This document shows positions 8,090 to 17,194 of a stretch of DNA of 28,559 bases, piece after piece. A program made the translations under genes and the position numbers. Origin of the DNA: an uncultured Ruminococcus sp. (GTDB lineage: Bacteria; Bacillota; Clostridia; Oscillospirales; Ruminococcaceae); assembly GCA_937942105.1 (NCBI GenBank), contig CALDFS010000311.1, forward strand, positions 1 to 28,559. Reading direction: 5' to 3'. Each line of letters starts with the position of its first letter. The stretch's first letter is position 1. The notes under the pieces are model-generated. The model saw only the letters and a program-made list of their open reading frames with translations, was not told the DNA's origin and did not search any database.

Positions 8090-9112
8090 TTATATTTCGT
8101 ATTCCCGCCTGAGCTGACCGCAGGCGGCGTCTATATCCGAGCCAAGGGTTCTTCTTACAGTCGCATTCACCCCAAGACCCGTTAGAAGCTTAGCAAACTC
8201 ATGCGCCGCTCCCCTGTCCGAGGTAAATGAGCGCTCCTTTATTTTGTTCACCGGAATGATGTTTACGTGCGAAGGCATTCCTTTAACAAGGCTTGCAAGC
8301 GCCTGAGCATCATCATAGGAATCATTTTCGCCGTTTATAAGGGCGTATTCAAAGGATATCCTGCGCCCGGTTTTGTTAAAATAATCATAGCAGGCTTTCA
8401 TCAACTCGCTTATATGATACCGGTTGTTGACCGGCATAAGCTCGCTCCGCTTTTTATCGTTTGTCGCGTGGAGCGAGATGGAAAGCGTTAAGTCCAGATC
8501 CAGTGCCGCCAAATCGTATATCCTGTCAACAAGTCCGCAGGTGGAAAGTGAAACATGGCGCAGGCTCATATTGGTTCCCTGCTCGCTTGAAAGTATCCTT
8601 AGGAACTTTACAACGTTATCAAAATTGTCAAGCGGCTCGCCTATTCCCATTAATACTATGCTTGAAACCTTCCGCCCGGATATCCTTTCAGCCTCGTAAA
8701 GCTGCAAAAGGATTTCGCTTGGTTCCAAACTTCGCTTATATCCCGCTATGGTCGAAGCACAGAAGCGGCAGCCCATCCTGCACCCGACCTGAGTTGAAAC
8801 GCAGAGCGAATCGCCATGCTCGTAGCTCATAAGAACGGTTTCTATATGGTTGCCGTCCGCAAGCTCGAAAAGAAATTTCTCGGTATCGTCAAGCTTGGAT
8901 TTTAACACCCTTACCGCCTTAAGGCTTCCTATATAGTACTCTTTTGCAAGGCGGGAGCGCAGCTCGGATGAAAGGTTAGACATTTCGCCAAAGCTTGCCG
9001 CTCTTTTTTTATGAAGCCACTGATATATCTGAGCGGCACGGAATTTCTTTTCGCCCATGGCTAAAATATCCGCTTCAAGCTCGCTTTGCTCCAAAGAAAG
9101 TATATCCTTCAT
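8090..9112 (-). CDS. rlmN: 23S rRNA (adenine2503-C2)-methyltransferase, radical SAM
   Basis: RlmN methylates C2 of A2503 in 23S rRNA, and A37 of some tRNAs, by a radical-SAM ping-pong mechanism. The 340-residue protein has the 4Fe-4S motif CRMGCRFC (Cys111, Cys115, Cys118), the GIGEPLDNFDNV SAM-binding segment, and SLHATNDKKRSELMPVN. The methyl-accepting Cys331 is in AACGQLRREYEI at the extreme C-terminus. Length is usual for the family. The last motifs favour RlmN over generic radical-SAM enzymes, and I see no feature pointing to the resistance paralogue Cfr. The gene starts 13 bases after the rsmB stop and belongs to the long operon. Confidence 0.96.
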   Translation of the reverse strand: MKDILSLEQSELEADILAMGEKKFRAAQIYQWLHKKRAASFGEMSNLSSELRSRLAKEYYIGSLKAVRVLKSKLDDTEKFLFELADGNHIETVLMSYEHGDSLCVSTQVGCRMGCRFCASTIAGYKRSLEPSEILLQLYEAERISGRKVSSIVLMGIGEPLDNFDNVVKFLRILSSEQGTNMSLRHVSLSTCGLVDRIYDLAALDLDLTLSISLHATNDKKRSELMPVNNRYHISELMKACYDYFNKTGRRISFEYALINGENDSYDDAQALASLVKGMPSHVNIIPVNKIKERSFTSDRGAAHEFAKLLTGLGVNATVRRTLGSDIDAACGQLRREYEI

Positions 9113-9125
9113 TGTATCTACCTAT

Positions 9126-10430
9126 CTATATTTTACGTCTGAATCTTGCTATAAAGAAGCCGTCTCCGCCGGATGTTTCCGGCGTAAGCGTTATCTTATA
9201 GCTTCCGAATTTTTCTATTATATACGGTTCAAAATCCTTATTTTCGGATAAGAATTTTTCCGCCTGATTATCGTTTTCTGCGCGGTTCAGGGTGCAGGTG
9301 GAATATACCAGCGTTCCGCCCGGCTTGACGTATTTCGATGAAGCGGCAAGGATATCATGCTGAACGCTCGGCAGACCTTCTATAGCGTTTTTGTCGCAAT
9401 ACTTTATTTCCGGCTTCCGCCTGATAACTCCAAGCCCCGAACATGGAACATCGCACAAAACACTGTCCGCCTGCGGGATATTATCGCTTATTATCTTTGC
9501 GCTGTTCGTCTTAGCCTCGATAATATCAAGCCCAAGCCGCTTTGCGCCCTCCTTGATCAGCCTAACGCGGTTTTCATGAAGGTCAAGCGCGATAACTCTG
9601 CCGGAGTTTTCCATAATTTCAGCGATTGTGAACGCCTTTCCGCCAGGAGCGGAACACATATCAAGAACAGTCTCCCCCGGCTTTGCATCTACACACCATG
9701 CACATATCTGGCAGGAAGCATCCTGAACATGAAACATTCCCTTTTTATAGGCCGAAAGCTTCTCACAGGAACCGCAGCCTATAAGCTCGGCACAGCCCGA
9801 AATATCCTCGGCAAGCTTTACCGATACGCCTTCCGCTTCAAGCTCGCCGATTATATCATCAACGCTGAATTTAGCGGTATTGAGCCTAACCGTCAGCGGC
9901 GGTCTGCCCACCGAGGAGCGAAGCATAGATATCGCCGTTTCCTCACCGTAATCGACCGTCCACATTTTTATCAGCCATTCCGGGCAGGAATACTCTACCG
10001 ACAAATCCCTATATCTTATTCCGGAGTGTGGAAGCTTCTTGCCATCCCGAATGAAGCTTCTCAAAAGGGCATTTACGAATCCCGCAGTTCCGGGATTCTT
10101 ATTGTCTTTTGCTAAAAGCACGCTTTCGTTTACAGCGGCGCTGTCGGGAACGCTGTTCATATACAAAAGCTGGTAGATTCCCATACGAAGTATCGCCCGA
10201 ACGCTTTCGGAAAGCTTATCAAGCGGTCTTAAGGAATGAGCGGATATCACGGCATCAAGGGTGATTTTTCGCTCGATAACGCCGTAATACAGCGCTGTTA
10301 TGAATCTTCTGTCAACATCCTTTAAAAGCGTGTATTTCGACAGGGTTTTATCTAAAGCTATGTTGGAATAGCTTTGATTTCGCTCGGTCGAAACAAGCAG
10401 CTTCAAGGTGATTTCACGTGGGGTCTGCAT
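9126..10430 (-). CDS. rsmB: 16S rRNA (cytosine967-C5)-methyltransferase
   Basis: RsmB methylates C967 of 16S rRNA. The 434-residue product has an N-terminal NusB-like RNA-binding domain (residues 1-130, with VDRRFITALYYGVIERKITLD) followed by the Rossmann methyltransferase domain. SAM binding is marked by LDMCSAPGGKAF, the catalytic motif by DVPCSGLGVIRRKPEI, and the second conserved Cys lies in YSTCTLNRAENDN. Its ATG overlaps the stop of the yugP-like gene by one base (TGATG), indicating coupled translation. In B. subtilis it follows fmt directly; here a peptidase gene separates them. Confidence 0.96.
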   Translation of the reverse strand: MQTPREITLKLLVSTERNQSYSNIALDKTLSKYTLLKDVDRRFITALYYGVIERKITLDAVISAHSLRPLDKLSESVRAILRMGIYQLLYMNSVPDSAAVNESVLLAKDNKNPGTAGFVNALLRSFIRDGKKLPHSGIRYRDLSVEYSCPEWLIKMWTVDYGEETAISMLRSSVGRPPLTVRLNTAKFSVDDIIGELEAEGVSVKLAEDISGCAELIGCGSCEKLSAYKKGMFHVQDASCQICAWCVDAKPGETVLDMCSAPGGKAFTIAEIMENSGRVIALDLHENRVRLIKEGAKRLGLDIIEAKTNSAKIISDNIPQADSVLCDVPCSGLGVIRRKPEIKYCDKNAIEGLPSVQHDILAASSKYVKPGGTLVYSTCTLNRAENDNQAEKFLSENKDFEPYIIEKFGSYKITLTPETSGGDGFFIARFRRKI

Positions 10431-11128
10431 CAGCGTCTTCTCCTCGAATTTCCGTTCACTATCAAAAGAAGCCTGAAAACAGTTGCAATCGATGATACCA
10501 ATGCCGCAACATATGTCATCGCGGCAGCGGAAAGAACCTTTTTCGACATTGCAAGCTCATCGTCTTCCAGAATATTCTGTTCGCGCAGAGTTGTCAGCGC
10601 GCGCGAGCTTGCGTTGAACTCAACCGGAAGGGTAACTGCCTGAAATACCGCCATCAGCGAATAGAGCAGAACGCCTATCATCGCGATGCTGTAGTTTGAG
10701 AATATCAAACCAACGGCAAGAATGATGAACCCGAAGGTGGAGCCGAAATTCGTCACCGGTACAAGCGCTGAGCGTATCTTTATCGGGGTATACTGCTCGG
10801 CGTGCTGAACGGCGTGTCCGCACTCGTGAGCCGCAACGCCTATCGCCGCGACCGAGGTCGAGGAATAAACGCTGTCTGAAAGTGAGACTGTATTTGTCTT
10901 GGGGTTAAAGTTATCTGTCAGGTTTCCGGCTATATGGGCTATGCGGATGTCGTAAAGACCGTTATCGTCTAAAATTTTCCTTGCAACCTCGGCGGCAGTC
11001 CAGCCGCGGCTGTTGTTGACCTTCTGATATTTTGAATAAGTTGAATTTACCTTGAACTGCGCATACATACCGAACAGAAGCGCAGGTATCAGCAAAAGGT
11101 AGGTATAATCAAACCAATAATAAGGCAT
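10430..11128 (-). CDS. YugP-like membrane zinc metallopeptidase
   Basis: The 232-residue protein belongs to the neutral zinc metallopeptidase family that includes B. subtilis YugP (Pfam Zn_peptidase_2). It has an N-terminal membrane segment (YLLLIPALLFGMYAQF), then the zincin motif AAHECGHAVQHAEQY. Two or three hydrophobic segments follow (FGFIILAVGLIFSNY, AMIGVLLYSLMAVF and MTYVAALVSSIATVF). Cellular substrates are unknown. The NSRGWTAAEVARKILDDNGL segment between the first helix and the active site is typical of the family. An AAAGGA site lies about 7 bases before the ATG. It sits between fmt and rsmB, a place where B. subtilis has no such gene; the functional link to translation genes is unclear. 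Confidence 0.88.
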   Translation of the reverse strand: MPYYWFDYTYLLLIPALLFGMYAQFKVNSTYSKYQKVNNSRGWTAAEVARKILDDNGLYDIRIAHIAGNLTDNFNPKTNTVSLSDSVYSSTSVAAIGVAAHECGHAVQHAEQYTPIKIRSALVPVTNFGSTFGFIILAVGLIFSNYSIAMIGVLLYSLMAVFQAVTLPVEFNASSRALTTLREQNILEDDELAMSKKVLSAAAMTYVAALVSSIATVFRLLLIVNGNSRRRR

Positions 11129-11153
11129 ATATTAATCCTTTCAGAATAAAATA

Positions 11154-12077
11154 CTAATTTATGATTGTGTTTTTGCTTATAGGATGTCCCCTAAGATAAT
11201 CTGTGGCCGGCATTCTTTTCGAGCCTTCCGCCTGAACCTCTAAAAATCTCACCGCACCTGAGCCGCAGGCGACTGTAAAATCAGCAGGATTTACGACTGT
11301 TCCGGGCGTTCCGCTTGCCTTAACCTTTTCACACCTGAATATTTTTAGCTTTTTGCCGTCAACAATACAGGTGGCACATGGCCAGTCCGAAAGTCCCTGA
11401 ATTTTATTATATACCTGTTCACTTGAAGCGTTGAAATCTATCGGGCACATATCCTTTGAAAGCATTGGGGCATAGCTTGCTTCTGATTCGTCTTGCTTTA
11501 CAGGTGTGATTTCTCCTGCTTTCAGCCCTGCAAGAGTCTTTAAAAGAAGCTCCGCGCCGACTGCCGAAAGCCGGTCAAAATACTCAGCGGCAGTTTCAAG
11601 ATTTTCCACCTTTACCTCCTGCTTTAAAAGCATATCACCGGTATCCAAGCCCTCAGCCATAAGCATGGTGGTAATTCCGCCGTACTCATCGCCGTTTAGC
11701 ACCGTCCACTGAATCGGGGCGGCTCCGCGGTATTTGGGAAGAAGCGAGCCGTGGACGTTCACACATCCCAATCTGGGGATTTCAAGCACCTCCGGCGGCA
11801 AAATCTTGCCATACGCCACAACCACGATGACATCAGGGTTGATTTCCTTGATTATGGGGGTGTACACCTCCGTCTCTCTCTTTAAAGAGGTGGGCTGATA
11901 TACCTTTATATCATGCGCCAAAGCAAACTCCTTAACCGGGGAAAAGGCAAGCTTGTTTCCCCTGCCCTTTGGCTTGTCGGTTTGGGTGAACACCGCCGCT
12001 ATCTCTTCACCGGAATCATAAAGCGCTTTCAGCGAAGGAACGGCAAAATCCGGCGTACCCATAAAAACTATCTTCAT
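11154..12077 (-). CDS. fmt: Methionyl-tRNA formyltransferase
   Basis: Fmt transfers the formyl group of 10-formyl-THF to initiator Met-tRNA. The 307-residue length is standard. Motifs seen: MKIVFMGTPDFAVPSL at the start, VVAYGKILPPEVL, the cofactor and catalytic region NVHGSLLPKYRGAAPIQW with its Asn-His pair, and GLDTGDMLL. The C-terminal OB-like domain starts near residue 205. An AAAGG site precedes the ATG at a rather long spacing of about 11 bases. It follows def, so formylation and deformylation of the initiator Met are encoded side by side. The next gene, yugP-like, begins 25 bases downstream. Confidence 0.97.
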   Translation of the reverse strand: MKIVFMGTPDFAVPSLKALYDSGEEIAAVFTQTDKPKGRGNKLAFSPVKEFALAHDIKVYQPTSLKRETEVYTPIIKEINPDVIVVVAYGKILPPEVLEIPRLGCVNVHGSLLPKYRGAAPIQWTVLNGDEYGGITTMLMAEGLDTGDMLLKQEVKVENLETAAEYFDRLSAVGAELLLKTLAGLKAGEITPVKQDESEASYAPMLSKDMCPIDFNASSEQVYNKIQGLSDWPCATCIVDGKKLKIFRCEKVKASGTPGTVVNPADFTVACGSGAVRFLEVQAEGSKRMPATDYLRGHPISKNTIIN

Positions 12078-12123
12078 TTATAACCATGCCTTTCTGCAAG
12101 CACAAATCAATTATCTTAGGACC

Positions 12124-12600
12124 TTAGTCCTCGTCCTTCTCGTCTTCTTCAACGTAAGGAGCTTCTATATTGTCGGGAAGCGTAATACCGTCCAAATGGT
12201 TAAGCTCGTGGCAGACGCATCTTGCAAAAAGATCGCTGACCTCGCGCTCATACACATTTCCAAACCTGTCCTGCGCTTTGAACTTAACAGTCTTTGGGCG
12301 GGTGACATAGCCGTAAAGCTCGGGGTATGAAAGGCAGCCTTCGGTGCCGTACTGCGTTTCCTCAGATTGCCATGTTATCACGGGGTTTATAAGCTCTATA
12401 TATTCCTCGCCAACGTCTATTACCACTGCACGTCTTATTATGCCCACCTGCGGAGCTGCGAGTCCTACGCCCTCAGCCTTGTACATGGTTTCCTTCATAT
12501 CGTCCAAAAGCTGATGAAGTCTTGCGTCAAACTTTTCTACCGGCTTGCAGGTCTTTAAGAGCACCGGGTCGCCGTCGGTTACTATTTTGCGAAGTGCCAT
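12124..12600 (-). CDS. def: Peptide deformylase
   Basis: Def removes the formyl group from new N-termini using a metal (iron or zinc). All three family motifs are present in 158 residues: GVGLAAPQ (44-51), EGCLS (87-91, metal ligand Cys) and CHELNH (130-135, two His ligands and the catalytic Glu). HELNH replaces the commoner HEIDH, a conservative change. The end is strongly acidic (PYVEEDEKDED), an unusual tail of unknown meaning. It lies between priA and fmt, the same order as in B. subtilis. An AGAGGA sequence lies 11 bases before the ATG. Confidence 0.97.
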   Translation of the reverse strand: MALRKIVTDGDPVLLKTCKPVEKFDARLHQLLDDMKETMYKAEGVGLAAPQVGIIRRAVVIDVGEEYIELINPVITWQSEETQYGTEGCLSYPELYGYVTRPKTVKFKAQDRFGNVYEREVSDLFARCVCHELNHLDGITLPDNIEAPYVEEDEKDED

Positions 12601-12668
12601 TGTTTATACGTCCTCTCTATTACTATATTAACATTGTCCTTTAATTATTATTTTTATCATTATTATGT

Positions 12669-15131
12669 TCACAATCCGTTGATATCCGCATAAACCCTTA
12701 CATTGGCAAAACTGCGGTTTTTTGATGCTGCGCTCAGCATATTAGCCATAAACGAACGAAAGTTTTTTGACGCCCTGCACTTTATTGTAAGCGCGTATTT
12801 ATGTCTGCCGTTAATTCTGCCGTAGCCCGATTTTGCAGGACCCAAGACCCTCAGCGGAAATTTATCGTTGACGTTTCGTAAGGATGCGCGCATCATCTCA
12901 ACAAATTCGTTTGCCGCTCTGACTGCATCCGATTCAAGGGTGGATGTAAAGTAGACCGAGCAGATATCGCAGAAGGGCGGATATATCATCTCACGCCGCA
13001 GGGCTATTTCCCCGGCGTAGAAGCCCTTATAGTCCTGCTGTGAAGCCAATGCGATTATGTGATGCTCCGGCACAAACGTCTGTATATAGGCAACAGCCTC
13101 TTCGGTGCCCCTGCCGCCTCTGCCGCAGACCTGAGTCAACAGTGAGAATGTACGCTCAAAGCTTCGGTAATCGCCCGCGAACAGCGAGCTGTCAAGCGAT
13201 ATCACCCCAACGGTTGTGACCTTCGGGAAATCAAGACCTTTTGCTATCATTTGTGTGCCGACCATTATATCGTAATCCCCGCGCTCAAAGGCGGAGAATT
13301 TGTCTTCATATGCATATCTTGAACAGGTGGTATCAGCGTCCATCCGCAGAACCCTTGCAGAGGGGAAGAACTTTGCAAGCTCCTCTTCCAAAAGCTGAGT
13401 TCCCAAGCCGGAAAGCCGAACGCTTTCCGAACCGCACTCGCGGCATTTGCCGCCGAATGTCTCATAATACCCGCAGTAATGGCACATCAGCTTGCCGTTT
13501 GACTTATGATAGGTCAGCGGAATAAGGCATTTAGGGCATTTTATCGCCGAGTGGCATTTTAAGCAGGTCGCGGTGGTATTATATCCGCGGCGGTTGAGGA
13601 GCAATATCGACTGATTGCCTTTTTCCATCTCCTCGCGAATCCTTCTTACCATGTCCTCACAGAAGATGCTTTCATTGCCGTTTTCGGCTTCGGTTATCAT
13701 GTCGGCAATTACAACCTGCGGGAGCCTTGTGTCGCCATAACGGTTTTTCAGCTCAAACAGGCTGAATCTTCCGCTTTTTGCGTGATAATAGCTTTCAAGC
13801 GATGGTGTTGCCGAAGCAAGGAGCAAAACGCAGTTATGCGTTCCGCAGCGCTTTATTGCAACGTCCCTCGCGTGATATCTGGGCGAGGCTTCGGATTTAT
13901 AGCTCGGCTCGCCCTCCTCGTCCATTATAATTATACCTATATCCGAAAGCGGTGCAAAGACAGCGCTTCTGGTGCCGATGACAATTTTAGCGTCCCCCCG
14001 GCGGATTCTTTTGAACTCGTCAAGCCGCTGCCCCACCGAAAGCCCGGAATGTATCACCGCAACGTTATCGCCGAAATACCCGGAAAACCTTGCAACCGTC
14101 TGCGGTGTAAGAGATATCTCCGGCACAAGCATCAGAGCTGACTTTCCAACAGAGAGAACGTGCTCAATCAGCTTGATGAACACCGCCGTTTTTCCGCTTC
14201 CGGTTACGCCGTACAGCAGCGCTCCGGCAGGCTTTTGCGCGTCTACAAGGCTTTTTACGCCCTCATAGGCTTTTGTCTGCTCGTCCGAAAGGGATATTTC
14301 AGGCGCAGGCTTACCATCGGGTCTTTGCGGCGTTCTTAAGGCTTCATAGCGGTATTCCTGCAAAACGCCCTTTTTAACCATGTTTGCTATTATAGTAGGG
14401 GTTACGCTGAGATAATAGCAAGTTTCCTTGACTGAAGCAGTCTCGTTCTCTGTAAGAAAATCCACCACCTGCTTCTGCTTAACTGTGAAGCCACGCTGAT
14501 TGTTTTCAATATAATCCGGCGACAGCCTTATCATGCGGACGGTTTCGTCTCCAACCTTACGTTTAAAGCTATCCGATTCCTCTAAAACTCCCTTTTCTAC
14601 AAGAGACTTAACAACAGCTTCCTTGGATTTATCCACACTGCAGTCAATAATCTCGTCAAACTCGCGGCGCGATGACGCAGCCTTCAGCGCAGTGAGCAGC
14701 GCATCCTCCTTGGGGGAAAGCTCCTCGTCCGGCAGGTGGTTTGAAATTTCATACACGCTTTGCCGCACTACCGAATATCCCGCCGGAACTATGGTTCTGA
14801 AGGCTTCAAAATAGGTACAGAAGGTATGCTCTTTAAGCCAGAAAACCATTTCAAGAAGCTCATTATTCAAAAGCGGCTCCTTATCCACTATACTTATAAT
14901 CGGCTTCAGCCGTTCGTCCGGCTCGGGCTTTACATACGTCCTTGTTACAAGACCGATGCGCTTTGAATTGCCCTTGCCGAACGGCACCAGAACTCTCATC
15001 CCGGGCTTTAAAACCGGCACGAGAATTTCGGGATATTTATAGGTGTATTCGGTATCATAGCCGTAAGCAGCTTCGGAAATGACGACCTTTGCCGCATGGG
15101 TACCGTTCATATGTAAAACCATGCCTTTCAT
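12669..15131 (-). CDS. priA: Primosomal protein N', replication restart helicase
   Basis: PriA is the 3'-5' helicase that reloads the replisome at stalled forks. The 820-residue product has the N-terminal 3'-DNA-end-binding domain, Walker A GVTGSGKT (308-315), and a motif II that reads DEEG (404-407) where DEEH or DEEQ is usual. Further motifs are YHARDVAIKR, the zinc-binding insertion with eight Cys (CLKCHSAIKCPKC, then CHYC and CRECG), and GTQMIAKGLDFP and QVCGRGGRG. Three in-frame ATGs occur (15131, 15122, 15110), so the exact start is uncertain; the third fits the family N-terminus best. coaBC, which precedes priA in B. subtilis, is absent here. Confidence 0.96.
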   Translation of the reverse strand: MKGMVLHMNGTHAAKVVISEAAYGYDTEYTYKYPEILVPVLKPGMRVLVPFGKGNSKRIGLVTRTYVKPEPDERLKPIISIVDKEPLLNNELLEMVFWLKEHTFCTYFEAFRTIVPAGYSVVRQSVYEISNHLPDEELSPKEDALLTALKAASSRREFDEIIDCSVDKSKEAVVKSLVEKGVLEESDSFKRKVGDETVRMIRLSPDYIENNQRGFTVKQKQVVDFLTENETASVKETCYYLSVTPTIIANMVKKGVLQEYRYEALRTPQRPDGKPAPEISLSDEQTKAYEGVKSLVDAQKPAGALLYGVTGSGKTAVFIKLIEHVLSVGKSALMLVPEISLTPQTVARFSGYFGDNVAVIHSGLSVGQRLDEFKRIRRGDAKIVIGTRSAVFAPLSDIGIIIMDEEGEPSYKSEASPRYHARDVAIKRCGTHNCVLLLASATPSLESYYHAKSGRFSLFELKNRYGDTRLPQVVIADMITEAENGNESIFCEDMVRRIREEMEKGNQSILLLNRRGYNTTATCLKCHSAIKCPKCLIPLTYHKSNGKLMCHYCGYYETFGGKCRECGSESVRLSGLGTQLLEEELAKFFPSARVLRMDADTTCSRYAYEDKFSAFERGDYDIMVGTQMIAKGLDFPKVTTVGVISLDSSLFAGDYRSFERTFSLLTQVCGRGGRGTEEAVAYIQTFVPEHHIIALASQQDYKGFYAGEIALRREMIYPPFCDICSVYFTSTLESDAVRAANEFVEMMRASLRNVNDKFPLRVLGPAKSGYGRINGRHKYALTIKCRASKNFRSFMANMLSAASKNRSFANVRVYADINGL

Positions 15132-15184
15132 ACCGCTTTAAGCTTGCATTGCCGCTATCAGGGCGGCATAGTTCTTAAAGCCTT

Positions 15185-15394
15185 TTACTTTCTTCTGAGT
15201 GAAGCATCCTCCACCAGCCGGTATTCGCCGTTTGCAAACTGCTCTACAGCCGACGCAACCGGCTTACGGTCGATAATTTCCTTCTCGTCATATGCTTTGT
15301 CGATAATCTCCCTTGCGCGCTTTGCAACGCCTATTACCAATGAATAGGTGCTTTCGCCGTTCTTTAAAATCTGTGAGCTTGAGGGTCTTAACAT
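15185..15394 (-). CDS. rpoZ: RNA polymerase omega subunit
   Basis: Omega helps assemble and stabilise RNA polymerase by holding beta-prime. The 69-residue product matches the family in length and motif: MLRPS at the start, the core YSLVIGVAKRAREI, and PVASAVEQFANGEYRL, which resembles the usual KPVTLALEEIAAGKI segment. The start overlaps the gmk stop by 7 bases (gmk ends at 15388), so translation is probably coupled. GGAG and GGAA lie just before the ATG. A 53-base gap then leads to priA; I see only a small GC hairpin there (about 15150-15166) without a T run. Confidence 0.93.
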   Translation of the reverse strand: MLRPSSSQILKNGESTYSLVIGVAKRAREIIDKAYDEKEIIDRKPVASAVEQFANGEYRLVEDASLRRK

Positions 15395-15996
15395 TTTTCC
15401 AGCACTCCTTTAATCAAATCGTTATTTTTATTCACAAGATGCTTAGCTGATTTCATTATCATCATCAAATCGTCAACAGCTTGGGAAAGATCGTCGTTAA
15501 TAAAAACATAATCATAGTTTCCGGCGAGTCTTATTTCGCGGGATGCCTGCGTTACTCTTTTACTTATGACCTCTTCGGTTTCGGTGCCTCTGCCCTCTAA
15601 TCTGTGGGCAAGCTCCTCTATCGAAGGCGGAAGCATGAATATAAGCACAGCCTCCGGGCAGACGGATTTAACCATCATAGCGCCGGCGGTTTCAATCTCT
15701 AAGATTACATCCTTCCCCTCGGCGAGCTTTTTCTCTATAGGTGCCTTGGGTGTTCCGTAGTAGTTATCCACAAAGGTGGCGTATTCCAGCATACCGTCGT
15801 TTTTGACAAGCTCCAAAAAGCGTTCCTTGGTTACAAAATAGTAATTTACGCCGTCAACCTCGCCTTCGCGGGGCTGCCTTGTTGTTGCGGAAACGGAATA
15901 GTAAACATTGTCGGTTCTTTTGAACAGCTCATTCAATACTGTTCCCTTGCCGCAGCCCGAAGGTGCGGAAAGCACATAAAGCGTACCCTTATTCAT
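15388..15996 (-). CDS. gmk: Guanylate kinase
   Basis: Gmk phosphorylates GMP to GDP. The 202-residue product has the P-loop SAPSGCGKGT near the N-terminus and the GMP-binding segments TTRQPREGEVDGVNYYFV and YYGTPKAPI. It also shows EIETAGAMMVKS (family EIDVQGA-like) and the lid region LEGRGTETEEVISKR. Length is normal. Its ATG lies inside the 3' end of remA (8-base overlap), and its stop overlaps rpoZ, so remA-gmk-rpoZ form a tightly linked set, as in B. subtilis. Confidence 0.97.
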   Translation of the reverse strand: MNKGTLYVLSAPSGCGKGTVLNELFKRTDNVYYSVSATTRQPREGEVDGVNYYFVTKERFLELVKNDGMLEYATFVDNYYGTPKAPIEKKLAEGKDVILEIETAGAMMVKSVCPEAVLIFMLPPSIEELAHRLEGRGTETEEVISKRVTQASREIRLAGNYDYVFINDDLSQAVDDLMMIMKSAKHLVNKNNDLIKGVLEKC

Positions 15997-16240
15997 TTTC
16001 CTCAGCCTCTTTTTTACCCAAAATATATTCGGAAGTCCTTGAAGATAGTATTACATGGTCGCTCACGGTGACTATGACCGTTTTGGTTTTTTTGCCGTAG
16101 GTACAGTCGATAAGCGCGCCCTTATCCTTTGCTTCCTGAACAAGCCTTTTTATCGGCGATGAATCAGGGGAAGCCATGGCAACCACCTTATCCTTTGATA
16201 CATAGCAGGAATACCCTATATTCAACATTCCTTCGTTCAT
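15989..16240 (-). CDS. remA: RemA family DNA-binding regulator (DUF370)
   Basis: The 83-residue protein belongs to the RemA/DUF370 family. In B. subtilis RemA is a multimeric DNA-binding activator of biofilm matrix and osmoprotection operons; the role here is not known. Family landmarks are the LNIGYSCYVSKDKVVA start, SPDSSPIKRLVQEAKDKG, LIDCTYGKKTKTVIV and DHVILSS. The ATG at 16240 has AAAGGG at 7 bases. The C-terminal KKEAEENE tail overlaps the start of gmk. It sits between yloC and gmk, exactly the position of B. subtilis remA (ylzA). Confidence 0.92.
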   Translation of the reverse strand: MNEGMLNIGYSCYVSKDKVVAMASPDSSPIKRLVQEAKDKGALIDCTYGKKTKTVIVTVSDHVILSSRTSEYILGKKEAEENE

Positions 16241-16255
16241 TATATATCCCTTTCG

Positions 16256-17134
16256 CTATTCTATATTCTGAATCTGCTCCCTTATCTTTTCAACGGTGCT
16301 CTTTAAATCGACAACCATTTTTGTGATTGTAAGGTCAGAGCACTTCGAGCCGGTTGTGTTGACCTCACGGTTCATCTCCTGAACTAAGAAATCGAGCTTT
16401 TTGCCTATAGGTTCGTCAAGCTCCAAAAGCTCTCTGAAAGACTGAACGTGGCTTTTAAGCCTTACCGTTTCCTCATCTACAGCGGTTTTATCTGCGAATA
16501 TCGCAGCTTCGGTGAGTATCCTTGCTTCGTCGATATTCTTATCCTGCAAAATGTCGCTCAGCTTCTGATAGAGCTTATCGCGGTATTCGCACGTTACCTC
16601 CGGCGAGCGAAGCTCTATCTTTGCAACAGTTTCCTCGATATAGTCAAGCTTGGTAAGGATATCGTTTTTAAGACGTTCGCCCTCCCGTCTGCGCATATCC
16701 ACAAAGCCTTCAATAGCCGCCGTGGCTGTTGCCTTAACCTCCTCCCAAAGCTCGTTTTCGTCAGTCTCCGCTTTGGTTACGGTGAAGATATCCGGAATTC
16801 CGAAAAGCCTTGTAAGCGTTATATCGTCGGTAAGATTCAGCTCGGCGTTTGCTTTGCGCAGGGCGGATATGTAATTTTCAGCAAGAGGAGTGTTGAGCGA
16901 AACGCTGACGTCTGATCCATCGTTAGTGGAAATATTTACATATGTCTCTACCTTTCCCCTGCTAACAGAAGCCGAGAAAAGAGCCTTAAGCTTGTCCTCA
17001 ATATAGCCGTACTGCCGGGGAACGCGGGACGAAAACTCGAAGAATTTATGGTTTACGCTCCTTATCTCAACAGTTATCTCTCTGGCTCCGAATAGCATTT
17101 TCGACCGTCCGTAGCCCGTCATGCTTTTTGGCAT
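16256..17134 (-). CDS. yloC: YicC/YloC family endoribonuclease
   Basis: The 292-residue protein carries both hallmark ends of the YicC family: MPKSMTGYGRSKM and VEIRSVNHKFFE at the N-terminus, and FLVQEMNREVNTTGSKCSD at the C-terminus (YicC_N and DUF1732 regions). Family members such as E. coli YicC and B. subtilis YloC have been reported as endoribonucleases, and the C-terminal acidic/His region is thought to be catalytic. The middle is rich in charged helices. An AAAGGGG site lies about 6 bases before the ATG. It is the first gene of the long operon, downstream of the promoter at 17195-17223. Confidence 0.94.
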   Translation of the reverse strand: MPKSMTGYGRSKMLFGAREITVEIRSVNHKFFEFSSRVPRQYGYIEDKLKALFSASVSRGKVETYVNISTNDGSDVSVSLNTPLAENYISALRKANAELNLTDDITLTRLFGIPDIFTVTKAETDENELWEEVKATATAAIEGFVDMRRREGERLKNDILTKLDYIEETVAKIELRSPEVTCEYRDKLYQKLSDILQDKNIDEARILTEAAIFADKTAVDEETVRLKSHVQSFRELLELDEPIGKKLDFLVQEMNREVNTTGSKCSDLTITKMVVDLKSTVEKIREQIQNIE

Positions 17135-17194
17135 ACCAAAACCCCTTTATATAAATAATAATATTAATCCATAATACTCCAATATATATCAAGT

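Noticed and set aside
9357..10115. 252-codon plus-strand open frame
   Set aside because: It lies entirely antisense to rsmB, which has full family motifs; it lacks a ribosome site and has an odd composition.
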